Of a stretch of 64,000 nucleotides of DNA, positions 13,457 through 26,643 are shown in pieces; the stretch's first letter is position 1, and the number at the start of each line of letters is the position of its first letter. A model generated the notes under the pieces. The model saw only the letters and a list, made by a program, of their open reading frames with translations, did not search any database and was not told the origin of the DNA. This DNA is from Dirofilaria immitis (taxonomy: Eukaryota; Nematoda; Chromadorea; Rhabditida; Onchocercidae). The stretch lies in assembly GCA_024305405.1 (NCBI GenBank), contig JAKNDB010000068.1:6687501-6751500 (forward strand), in the 5' to 3' direction. A program made the translations under genes and the position numbers.

Positions 13457-16400
13457 CAAAATTTTTAAGATAAAATCAAGTTTTAGACATTTTTAGAAAA
13501 TTAATATGGATTGTAGCTAAAATGAAAAATTCGCTTCGATTGATTAAAAACTCTAATTATTTAAAAAAAAATCTTTAAAACTTCTCTCCAGATGGAAATG
13601 AAAAAAATATAGTTGCTTATCTTTCGCTGAATGTGGAAATTTTCGAAGAGTAATGGATACTTTTGAGATGTTTAATTATTTGATATCAATCTCTTCACAA
13701 ACATAAGTTATTTAAAGTTTGCTTGGAATAGATAAATGATTACAACGGTAATAGCAACAACGGTTACCGCTTATGTTGAAGAAACAACATCTGGTGCACT
13801 AATCGTAACCTCTGACCTTTCATTGCTGTTCTTTATGCTATTGAATTGATCGATTGTCATACACTAAAACTCCAACAACCCATTGCTTTATATTAGTAAT
13901 TTTCCTTTCTTTTCTACACGTAATGAAGATATCCTCTCATGATATTATTATTTTTGCTGATATTTCATCAGTTTTCTAGTATCATCAGTTATTTTATCAT
14001 GTTGTAAATTGATTAGGATTTTTGGCAGTTATCTCATAAAACCTTTTTCTCATCTATACTGTCATCGTAGTTTACCTATTCATTTTTCAGCACAACTGTT
14101 ACATTAATGAACGATGAAAAACTTGATAGGTCAGACATTTAATGATACTTTGCTAGTCGGTAATATTAATTTACTTGAAATAGATCAAATAAAATTGTTA
14201 TAATAGTTCATTGTATAATCAAGCTATCATTATTAACTGATGCTAACTCTATATTTTTAAACTTTCCCTCCTCTTTGCCTTCTGCTTCAATTTATAATAA
14301 GTAAACATAAGCAGACATATATTCATTCACCTTATAGATACGATCATTACGAAAAAATTGACAAATTTCAAATTATTCGCAATATTTATTTTAATGCATT
14401 GTAAAATGTGCATAGAAGATGGAGCAAAGAAGTACAGGTGATTCATAGGCTCCCATATGCCATTTCCGTAGATTCATTCTCGCTGCTACATTCAATTTCA
14501 GTTTCATATATCGAGTAATACATATTTCACATTAATGACTTCTCCACATAATGGAGGAGATATGCATGAATTGGGAAAGCAACACATTTATTACAGGTTG
14601 CTGATATAATTCCTACCTTCATTTATCTTAATTAAATTTTTCCTCTTTACCTTTTTTTCAATTTCGCTGTCACTCTTCAGTCAGTACTTCTACCTGTATT
14701 TTCCCTTATTTCATTTGCTATTTAAAATTCATTTTCATAAGACAAGTAATTCCGATTAAAGTTCATTCCCTTATTGCATTAATTATGAAAGAAATAATTT
14801 CCATCATTCCTGTTTCATATTTTTCTTTCTAAATCTTAATTTATTACAGCGCAATTTGTCTGGTATTTACTAGGGTACACATCGCTCATATCGCTTTTGT
14901 TACGAAGTTTTTGTTTCAGAAAAACAAAATTGCATCTTTCAAATAGATTAGTTCGCCTCATCAGTCTCGACTATTTCTTTATGACGATTTTTGATCCCAT
15001 GATCGTTCAAGAGCCATCATATTATGTTGAGAAATTGTTGGAAGAGAGTGAGAAGATAGACTACTAATTTCTTTGATTGAAATGATTCAAGGAAAAATTC
15101 GTACCTTTTAAGAGCAATTAAGATAGGTTTGATTAATGGGTAACGCGGGACATAACATATCACGAGGAATTTCCGAGAAATTCTAGAGTATTACTTGATT
15201 TTGACATTTGATAGTAAAATATAATTTTATTTCAATTGCCACTAATGCTAATTTAATAGCATCCTTTCAATTATCTTTTGAAACATTGTTACCATTGATC
15301 TATCATTCTTCCAATTGTTTTTATAAACCTGAAGAGGTTCAAGATTTTTTTTCTAAGACTCGATTAGAAGATTACAATTTATGATACTTACGGCAAAATT
15401 TATTTTATTGGATTTTGCTTTTTATCTCTTTTCGATTATTGGTTTAAGGGTGGTGATTTTATAGTATCATATTATATTTGTATAAGGTATAAGAGAATTT
15501 CTTAAGCATACTCTCAACTTCTCCTCCCAGCTAGTGAAAAAAATAGCTTAATATCAGCTAGAAATTCTTTTTAAAAACGGCAACGATTTCAAATTATTCA
15601 TGCAGGAACACGCTATAATCCAAATGCACAGTTAAAATTCAAAATTGTAGTACGTCTCTTCGGAGTTATACAATCGCATACTGTTCATATTTGTTTTTCA
15701 ATTTTTAGAAGAGACTGGGTTAGATAAATATTCCATTTGATTCTTCCATTATTATTATCCGTTAGTGAACTAGATTGAAATTATTCTCAATGTACGATAA
15801 TGTTCATGTGAAATTTTAACATTCACTTCTTGCTTTTGAAGTATTTTTGACCAATTGCTACTAGAATTCGAAGATAAGAAAAAGAGAAGAAACATTAATT
15901 TTTCGATGAAATTTTAGTATTGAAAGGAATTGTATTATTTGATGAAATTCATCAATGAATTTTACTATAAACTGATAATTTTTTGAGAAATTGTATTGAA
16001 ATTCATTAAACTGGATCAAATTCTGGAATTTCGATAAACATTGATTTACGACAAAGACAGTTGCTTCTTACCACAGCTAGTTTTCAGATGTTCACCTATC
16101 ACATTTTTGTCACAAATGAAATTGAAATAAAAGAATCGAAGTACGAAAGTAGGAAATAGAAATTTTTATTTTTCAATATTCATGTATAATTGTGACATGG
16201 AACAGTCAGAATTGTTGTGACACTTTGAAAGTTAAACCAAACACCAACATTATGTCTATTTGGTAAATCATTGAGATATAATTGTGCCCATTAATTGTCG
16301 CAAATATCATTTCCTTGACGTAGCAATTGATTTTCAGTCATTCAGTTGTTTTATCGTTCAGTTGTTTTATGAAGTAGAAATAATAAATTATAGATGAGGC

Positions 16401-19400
16401 CTGTTTCTATTTTACGCGAAAGAAACCGCATTTTTGTTCCACTATTTCTCATCGTAGTTTACTGATATTCGGCCTTGTGTTGGGTAATTTGTATAAAGCT
16501 GTGTTTTTTTTTACTCGAAATATATATAGGAAAAGAATGGAACGATCACAATTAAAGTTTATTTGAACGATTAAAAATCTATTCTTTCCTTCAAAAATTT
16601 ATCGGTTACTTGTAAGTGATCTCACAACAACTTACTTTTATTAAGGTCGAAGTTAACCATATCACTCATTTTCTTCATCTCTTCCTTCCGAGTTTTCTCT
16701 TATTTACATAGCAGTGATAGCTGTATGGCAAAATTTGCCACCATAATCAAATAAATTATATTAGAGATTTACAGAGGAAATTAAAATAAATTAATGTTCT
16801 GTTGAATTTTTCTAATTTTTTGAAACAAAAATGAATGTCAACCGATTAAATTTATCAAAAATAATTATTAAATTCGAATAGACAAGAAATTTGTAATGTT
16901 GAAGAGAAGAGAAAATAGAAGGAAAAATGATAGACGACGAAGTGATTTCTCTGTTATTTTTGAAAGATTTAGGCCATTAACCTTTGCTATCTCTGTTTTA
17001 CAGCATATTTACAATTTCATTGCTTTTGAATTATTTAAATTTCCAATATTTTATTTACTTGATTTAAAAGGTTGACAAAAATAGGTGACATTAAATGTTC
17101 ATTAGTATGTCGAATTTTGCTATCAAACTTTACCAGTCACTTATAGATTATCATTGTATCACTGTACAGCGAATACAGTCTATTGCTTATTGTGACAATC
17201 ATTGGATTCTATTTTTTTTTCTTTTGAATTCGAAGTGTATTTTTGTTCTCCCTTGCAACTATTCCCGTTAAACAAACTAACCTATAGCTGTTAGGCACTA
17301 AACTCTTTAATGGGTGATAGTGCTATGATACATGAGAGAGCAAATGTGCCTACTAAAACATATTTTTTCATCCCAATTTAATTTCTTCTGCTCTATCATA
17401 TAACGAAGAGAGGATGAAATTGCTAAGTACATTTTCTCTCTCGAAGACGCTTTTCGAGAATGCGTCTCTCTCTTTCCATCTCATTTTTCATTCCTTTTCT
17501 ATTCAGAATGTCGTTTTTATTAATGAGAGCTTGATTTTCTTTCTTCAGATGGCAAAACGCTGACATTTATAACGAACAGTTTTTTCTTTTTCTTTTTTTT
17601 TTTAATTAAAAAGCGAATTTTAATCGTTAAAGAGGGAAGAGAAAGGAAAATCTTTTCCCTTCTCCTTTTTGTTACATTTCTGTCCTAGTATTGTGCTTTG
17701 ATAGCCTATGGATCGAAGAGTAATACTCAAATGATGACAATATACGATATAAGTGAGGAAGAATGAAATATGAATTAAATTTGAGGCCAAGTTGAGAAGA
17801 GTATATTGACTGATTGTTCTGTTCTCATTTATTAACTAAAAATTTTCAAAAAAAAAAAAGAAAATACAAACATCGCCTGTTTGGATTATATCTGTGAAAA
17901 TAACAACAACAGTTCGTAATACTATTCTGTCATTTCAAAATTTAGGATTGGTGTAACTAAAAAGTTCGTGAAGAAAGGCATGTTAGAGTATAAATAATAC
18001 ATTCCCTTGTTCAAAACGATTTTATTTTACTTTATTTATTCATATTATTTTTGATGAAATAATGAAATTTATTGAAATAAAAGGAAGTTGAAGAAAAGAT
18101 TGGAATAAATGGAATAAAAAGGAATGTTCCATTAACCAATTTGAAATATCAAAAAAGCTCCGTTTTTTTTCTTTTTTTTTTTTCATTTCATTTCGCATTG
18201 TTTAGCTAATTTACTACATAATAACAACATAAATTCTGCACAATATCTGTAGTTAGGGATAGAATTTTTTTATCGGAAAATTGATAAGAGAAAATTCTAG
18301 AAAGCGGAAATTTTTCAATTTCAATTTTGTACTTGTAATTTTCGATTTTTAATATTCTATGCTAATTTATCAATCTTTCGATTTATTTGAAATCAAGCAT
18401 TTCAAATTTTTGAATTTTTGAATAAAATTGATCGTAAAGACTACTCTCTATATCATAAAGTTATGAAATTAGATTGGATTATCAGTTATCTCAAGTCGGT
18501 AATTTACAATTTGATGAGAATCCTCTGTCGTCCTTCAAAATAAAAAACATAACAGTACCTCAGGGGTTATTTTATCATATTTAGAATAGGGAATATTTAG
18601 GAAAACTTACGATTTCATGCTTCATTGAGTATTCATGAATAATCTATTTGATCCTATTGATTCATTTTCAATAAGGAATTTTTTTCCATTTCATTATGAA
18701 AAAATTTAGCATTCGGAATTCTGATTCGCTTTTTCCCGGAATTTCGAAATATCGCGCTATGATATAATAGATCAAATGAATTTTGGCATTTTCTTTCATT
18801 GTAGCATTATAGAAAATGTGTATTTATTGATCGACGTGTATCTTTGTTGTTCCTTGTATTGTTTAAAACTTGGATTTTTCATAGAAAAACAATTGATGTA
18901 ATAGAATGTTTTTATCATTGGAACAAATTGTGTTCTATTCAAATAGTCTCATTTGATTCATTTCAATGAATCGTTTCTTACTTATTAAAATAATAGAAAA
19001 ACAATTATTTTTCAATCGTATCCTTCCATTATAACATTTATTATGTCTTCAATTTATGGCTATGCAATAGATATCATTACTTCGTTGTAATTTTAATAAT
19101 TTTAAAATGCTTCTAAAAAAACGTTATTAAAACTTTGCTTTGTTATTTTACTGAAAGAGAACTTGTTAAATGCTTCCACTTTCCTTTATATTTATTACAT
19201 TTAATTTAAATTTAAACTTTTAAATTTCAGTTTAACCATGTAGAGTTATCAGTATATATCATCCTAAATAATATGAAAGTTCGAAAAAAAATGATGGAAC
19301 CATTGCTTAAGAATTAAGCTAATTGGTTAAACCTATAGCTATGACGAATACTATTCGATTCATTGCAATCACCATTTCTAAAGTTAAGTATTATCTAAGT

Positions 19401-21009
19401 GATTGAGGAGTACGGTAAATAAGATTGAAATTAAAATTATATGTCCAAGAATGATAATAAATCATTAAGAAAAGAAAATTAATTCTTTGATTGTTTATTT
19501 CATAGCTATGAAATAATTCTTAGCACTGATTGCCTGCAGTTTGAGGAAGTACCCAATAGCCACCATTCATTCATTCCTCCTTATTTATTTATCAATGCGA
19601 AATTTTTATTTTTTGTAGTTAATATTGATTTTGATGCATTCAACAATACAGAAGCCAATCAATTCTAATCCTTTCATATAATCGCATTTTTTTTCTATGA
19701 AATAAACTATTAAGATTTCATTAAATATTCATCATTTTTAACAAATTTGATAGTTTAATTTTATGTAAACTTTTGAAATTTTCCACTGAGATTCTGCTAG
19801 TTTAATTACTCTTCCTATACAACAATGTAAAATTGTGGTTGATCTTAAAAGCACAGTAGTCGCTTTGGTTTTCTCAGTAATAAATTAAATTTTAGGATTA
19901 TTTGGCAATTTAGTGTAGTATATTTCTTAATGATTGACTCACAAGGCACAGCTGTTTATTCAGTCTTTCTAAACAGCTCTTCGTTCCTTGTGATTGAATT
20001 GTTTTAATAGGCTTTTGATGTTTATTACTTATCAATTTTTTTCTTTTAAATATTTTGGACTTGCAAAGATTTGAAGGGCGAGAAAATTTCTTTTTTCTGC
20101 CTTGTCCTGACATTTGACCTTTCATAATATTTTTACTCTCTTAGAGTAATCATCTGTGAAATTCGATGTATTTGAAATTATTTTAGTGATTTGTCATCGT
20201 ATAACTAATTATGGATTGTTTATGCAGATCCTTTGAAATGGTCACTTCCCCTCTTTTCAATTTATTTACAGCATTACCTGTTTATTCGTCTATTTCTTTG
20301 TCCGTCTGTTGACATGCAATTTTGTCATTTCGCTCATTTGTCTGTCTATTTATTGCAGGTAATTTCCATCTGTCCTTCAAATATATAATTGTCACCATGC
20401 GTATATTGTCATCACACATACCTCATAGCTCAAACGATTGCATGAATCTCTTCAACATTATTTTATTCTTTATATTTTCTCTTTTCCGTCCTTCTAATTT
20501 CATTTTTTCCTGAAATTTAAATGAAGGAATAATTGTGATAAAGAAACAATTTCCAATTGAGTGAACAAAGATGCTATCAGCTTATTCCAGAAGTTATATG
20601 ACAAGAAAAAGATTATACTGATCTTTTTGCATTTCAACATAATTCCATAGTAACCATCAAGGTGAAAAGATCTTTCCGAATGGTAGATATAGATAGGTTA
20701 GGAAAGATTTCAAACTTCTTGAGACACTAATGCAGTTTAAATAAAATTTTGCATTTTTTTTACCTATTGTCTTCTACTAATCACCAACTGTTCAAATAAC
20801 TATGACTATAACACTTTATCGACAATTATTGTCATCGCATTGTTTACTATTGCTTTCTTAGATTATTTTGCCATTTTCATTTCATAATATTTTCGTAATT
20901 AAGATTATAATTTTTGAAATTAGAATGTACTTACTTTACGAAAAGCAAAGTATAATATTAGCTTTCTTTGAGTAAATTTGAGATTCTGATGCTTACAATT
21001 AATAGACAA

Positions 21010-21201
21010 TTATAGTTGAGAAACAAATGTTTCACTCAGAACTAACCAAAAGATTAGTACATTTTGTTTGCCAACTATTAATGTAAAGTTTTCTTCTTCT
21101 TTTTCACCGAGCTGACATTCGAGTTCAGTCGTTAAAAAGTCGACTGGTGGTCCACAGATGTGTTTACATTCACTTTGAGGTAGCTTTCTTCCTCCATCCA
21201 A
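21010..21201 (-). other. Weak coding-like frame inside the desert
   Basis: A 63-codon frame whose composition is less AT-driven than its neighbours. It contains ECKHICGPPVDFLTTELECQ and an acidic LGEKEEENF patch, in locally raised GC. No splice context, homologous family or neighbour supports it. It is listed only so it can be checked against transcripts. Confidence 0.15.
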
Positions 21202-22047
21202 CTCTCTCTTCGGTATATATATTAAAATTAAATTATTCTATCTGGTCAATCTGAATTTAATCAAAGTAAACTGAATATTGCAATCAGTCAAATATTTGTT
21301 TATTTCCACAGTTCTCCTAGGATAATTTGCCTTTTCTTATGCAAAATTTCTCCTAAATATGGATCATTTCATGCAAGAAGTAGTATGCTTATCTCATACC
21401 TTTTGCTTTCTGAATCGAAAGTAATAATGTTATAAATTTTGTTGTTATTTGGAGCAGAATTTAATTTTACATCAGATTTATTCAAATTTACTATTATGAA
21501 TTCATGAATATTTTACTTACTAGTAATTTTTTCACTAACATTACATTAAGTTTAAATTTCATTTTCTTTTTTATAATGATTTTTTGTTGCTAATTTTTTT
21601 CCCGGAATTTCAGTAATCCAAGAAGAAAATCTTTCAATTTTTCTTCAGAAACGTTTGAGTTTAAATAGTTTGTCTTCTTAATTAACTTTGGAAATATAAT
21701 TCATTCGTAGAATCAAAAATCGTGTTTCGGGATCTTCGAGTATAGTAAAGGCATAGGTATTTGAATTTTATACAAATTATCCTATATCCAAAACAACTTT
21801 ATGGACTGAAGTTCTCAGTGATTTCGTAGATACGCTGTGCTTTTTTATTTTAATTATATCAGACAATTTTTTAAATTACTTCAAGTCCATCTTTAAAAAT
21901 TCAATTTCCTTCCAACGATTTTTTGATGCCTGTTAAATTCTCTCAGAAGTAATCATTTTTCGGAATATCAGTATCGAATAAAAAATGAATGATAAGAGCA
22001 GTCTAGAAATTGAGCTATTATTTTTCGCGGGCTAATAATCGGCAAGG

Positions 22048-22138
22048 ATGAGGTCATTGAAACATTGTACGCACATAATTTTAATAGCCTTTTTTCAAAT
22101 GTGAATGATTAATTTGTGCATCATTGTAATGACCTCAT
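22048..22138. repeat. ~90-nt imperfect hairpin, miRNA-precursor-like
   Basis: The left arm begins ATGAGGTCATT (22,048-22,058) and the right arm ends AATGACCTCAT (22,128-22,138), a perfect 11-bp complement. Further in, GCACATAATT (22,071-22,080) can pair with AATTTGTGC (22,111-22,119) with one bulge. Together this gives an extended interrupted stem with a terminal loop of about 30 nt. The size and shape resemble an animal pre-miRNA. I do not recognise either arm as a known mature miRNA, and expression cannot be judged from sequence. Confidence 0.45.
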
Positions 22139-25100
22139 TTTTAAAGTCATAATAAAAGTGGAAAAAAATTGAAAAAAATTCCCTAAGTTGCTCCCTAAAT
22201 TTCCTTATCAGTAATTTGAACAACAATAGGACCTGACTTTATTGAGATATTATCATCAAAGAAATCAACACAGTTACCCTAATTAGTTTTGCAGTATATG
22301 ATTTCTTTGCGGAAAACTATTCATGCTTATCATGGTTTTTAAAATAATATTCGATATCTTAAACTAGGTTGTTTTGTCAGAGATTATCAATGCTTGACAA
22401 GTTCAGGTAATGTTTGCATTGAACGAAATGAACAATTAATGAATTATTGATTTAAAAGGCCCACAAGCGACGAAATTTTGATTTTTATGATAGGTATGAA
22501 TCTGACATTGTGGTAAGGAGATAGGCATAAAATCCAACGTTATGATAAGATTATAGGCATGAATCTGACCTTTTCATGCAATTGATATTAAAATGGAAAA
22601 GGGAAAAGTTTAATATTTTAGCTGATTGAAACAGTGCAAATGATGAAGCAAATGATAGAATATATGAATGATAAGAAATAATTTTTATTGCTATTCTGAC
22701 AGCGATAATTGATGTAAGAAAGTGAAAATTTCTCCTACAATTTATTTATTCTAATTGAAATATGCGAACCATTTGCAAACATTGTATTTTCGCTTAATTT
22801 CAAAATTATAACAAATTCACTGCTCAAAAACTATAAAATGGATAATAGTTCATTCGAAAACATTTGCTGTCACAAATTTTCTATTTCCATAAATGATGAG
22901 ACTTAATTATATCGTAGATGCAATATTCATTTCTTGCTTTATTTTAACCTCGTGTTATTACATATCATTATCAGATATGTATTTAAGTTTTAAGAACTAT
23001 TAAGTCTCAAATATTCATTTCATTTTAGAATCTTATCTTTTATAAAATTAAATTCTTTCCACTGATGCATTTTTTGCTCCAACTTTTCAATGACCACACT
23101 TTTATTTTGTCTCTACTAGACAAGGGTCAACTCTCTTTGGATCTTTGTGAACGATAATGGATAATAAGTATGATATACAAATGTTAATAATCATAATGGT
23201 AATAGTAATATGCGACTAGCATATAGTTGTTGCTGACAGTTACGAACATTATTTTGTTGTATACACTCATTAATGAAATGATATGGGTGGGATATCGCAG
23301 CATCCATATTAGTGATAATAGTAAGCTAGCATAATGGCAGCAAGTAATAATAATAATAAATAATAATTTTAATGATAACGACTAAATAGTTCCCTTGTCG
23401 TATTATGAATAATGAGATAACAACAAGTTTGTACTGTTAATGACTATCAATAAGATACTTATCAGTAAGCGGCGCTGTCATCATCTCAGTAGTGTGCTTT
23501 TTACATCAATTTATCATCAAACGGTAAATTTTTTCTTAATCTCGTTTTGGTTCTCAATAATTTCAATATCTTTCGTTCTTTAAATTAATTTCAGATATTC
23601 TTTTTAAAACCCCAGCAAGAACTCGAATGTTAAAAGGTGATGTAATATACTTCAGCTTAAAAATTTGAATGACCTGGCAGCAGAACTATACTCAGAAATC
23701 AATATTGCTTTGCTAAATTTTCCTTAGAATTTCATTATTTTATATAGAAATATGTTTGCTAATCTCATTATCACAATATTCTTTTTTCATTATAATAATC
23801 ATCGATGATATTAACTAATCTGTTCATTGTATTGTATCTTTTCTTGTAGTCTTGGAAAATCTATTAATGTCAACAGAGTTGAAGAAAAGAGTAGAAATTC
23901 TTTTCAAGTGCTTATTAACAAATTAATATCCAAATTATCAAGTGATGTTATATTGATTTGTTATCGACATATCACGAATTTGTTTTATTTTTTCCCCATT
24001 TTCAACAGTTTAAAGAAATCGTATAAACATTTGGTTTAAGATAATAGAAACGATGAATGTCTTGTATATTGTCGGGCCGAAATCTCTATGCTAATAGACT
24101 TCCTTTCGATTTAATCTATTAAGTACAGCCTTCTTTTATTACATGACAACTAAAAGTTATTCATTTCAACTCGGAATTTCAGTTTTAATAATTTATTAAA
24201 TGATTACCATTTTGGATATTGTAACCTTTTCTCATTTTTCATATCGTTGCAAAGTTATAATTGCATGGTTTCTTATTAATCAATGAAAAAGACGAATTAA
24301 TAAATCATCAAATTGGAAATTGTATACTTCTTATAATGTTACACTTTCGTTCTTCTTTCATTACCGTGCCACAAATGCTTTCTTCAAATCGTCATTTTAT
24401 GATGAAATTGTTATTTTTGAGAATAACTTCAAATACTAACTATTAGGCTTAAACTTTAATTTTGTTTAATGTATTTTAAAATCTATTCTGGCTAGTTTAA
24501 TTTAAATTTGTTGTCTCTATGATGAGTGTTAAAAAAGATGAAATTGTACTACTGATTGTTATGATGTATCTATGGTAATCTTTAATTAGTTGCAATGCTT
24601 TGGAATAGATCGATTAGAGTTTTCGGTCTTTAGTTACCGTCATGAATTGTTATATCGTGTGTGCAATCATTGTGGAACATTTGCAGTAAGTATTGATTTG
24701 ACCTTTTCCCGCAATTATTTCCAGATTAATTGCTTTTCATTCCGGTAGCTTCTCTTATTGCGTAAAAGTTGAGATATTTTGTCTTTTGAAAATTTCAATA
24801 TTCGTGTCTAAAATAAGCTCAATTTATTTTCTGTGAATATTTTTTCCAATCGATTTTTTATTTTTGATAAAATAAACTGTGAAGTTCAAAAATAAGTATC
24901 CTTCGAATATACTATTTATTTTTCTTCTATGCTTTTTAATTTATGACTGATGAATTAGTCGTATCTTATTTTGATTATGTGAGCAAAAGTAGGAACAGAA
25001 AAATTTGAATTTTCATTCAATGATAGCAACAATTACCGAAGAGCCGTATTAGGAAAGATATCTCATGTAAATTGGAACAAGCAGTTTATCGGAATTGTTC

Positions 25101-26643
25101 GAAAAATAGATAATTCTATTCATATTTTAAAGTTTGTTAGTAATTAAATCATTAAAACTTATTAACAATTCCATTCATTCATATTATCAAATGGCATGTA
25201 GGAAATGCCATGCAACTTTATTGTAATAATCATAAATTGCGCAAATAAAATGATTTTTTTGGACAAAACGAAATGCTAAATTTGATTTTAAAACATTCTT
25301 CAAATTTACTTTTCAAAATACCATGTTAGTCCATTATTTTGAAATAAATTCAAACTTATTTCCATTTTTGGATGAATGCAATTTTTATGAGAGTGGAAAA
25401 CAGAACTCAAATGAAAGAGAATCGAAGTTGAGAGTGATATTTTAAACCACTGAATATCTCTGTGGATACATTCACCGGTATTGTTTACATATTGAATTCA
25501 AGAGAGCTTGGCCGTGATATGCTCCTTTATTTTATTGCGACAGATTCAAGAGTGATATACTTCCTTATAATAACTGCCGTACTTTCTGTACCTTTTCTCC
25601 CTTCCTCCTCCTTTGTATTTGTTACATATTAAAATTTGTATAATAATGGATAGATAATGTGTGCTGATTTTTATTAATTGTTTGAAGATAAAATGATTAT
25701 CGATCTTTTACCAGCATCCATAGATATTTCTTGAAGATTTTAAGGCTATTCTGGCCACTAAAAAGTTGTTAGCTATTAATAGTTGATGTAAGTTTTTTTG
25801 GCTACTATTCCAAGTAAAGGTGTGCTATAATTGATAATATTTACATATTTATCAGCTTGATTATTATATTCTATTGCACTGGCCATGTTATAGCGTTGAC
25901 ATTTGTTTGAACAATATGCTTAAAAATCATTCTTTTTGCAGATCAATTGAAATCGAACAGTTATTGCTAAATTATAAAAGTAAGTTGGATTTAAATTTAA
26001 TCAATTCAAATTTTGATGATTTGTAATTTGGATTTCATTAATGTGTATTATTAAACTAAGAAATTGCCAAATCATTTATTAGCATTTCAATTAATCAATT
26101 CACATCTCATATCATCAAGTAATTTTTTTTTCGTTTTTCCAATACCGAAGCAATGAGAATTTTTTGAAGAAATTTATAAAATATTGAAAAAAGTTGCTTT
26201 TGAACTTTTGAACCACTTGTAATATACTCTAGTTGCCTGGCTAAAATTTTCTTTGTTCAAATTACCATGAATAAGGGATTAATTTGGGTTTCAGAATATA
26301 TTTGTCACTATCTCTAGGACTATTTTTCACTACAGTTCGGAATTCTTGAAACCGAATTAGAATTTTGGATTTTTGAACTGATTTCAAAATCAGAACGACA
26401 TCTGATTTTTCTCGTAACTTCAAGCGTTCAAGAATTAACCAAAAGGGAAGAATTCCTTTTGGAAAAAATAGCTTCAAAAGTTTTTTCTTGTTTGAAGATT
26501 CGCTTTCTTAATTTCAAATAATCTCGTTTTGCCTACAAATTCCTCTGTCTTCTTTAACTAGAAGTTTAATTACTTTATATGTATTTGTAGGATATAATTT
26601 GCAATATCTTTGTGTCGATTTTTAAATTTCCCTTACACCGATA

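Larger units (their letters stand above)
1..26643. other. Gene-poor AT-rich region, no supportable gene
   Basis: No stretch here gives a protein I can match to a family, and none combines good splice signals with sustained coding content. Open frames are short and rich in F, I, N, K and S, as expected from AT-rich noncoding DNA. The first roughly 10 kb of the plus strand looks purine-rich, with many GATGAT and GAAAGA tracts. From about 10-13 kb onward the plus strand is visibly T-rich, like the introns of the plus-strand gene that follows. The region may hold distal regulatory DNA or long introns of genes whose exons lie elsewhere. Repeats and hairpins within it are listed separately. Confidence 0.6.

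Noticed and set aside
19910..20125. Lys-rich 71-codon minus-strand frame
   Set aside because: Composition fits AT-rich chance sequence. There is no splice, trans-splice or family support.
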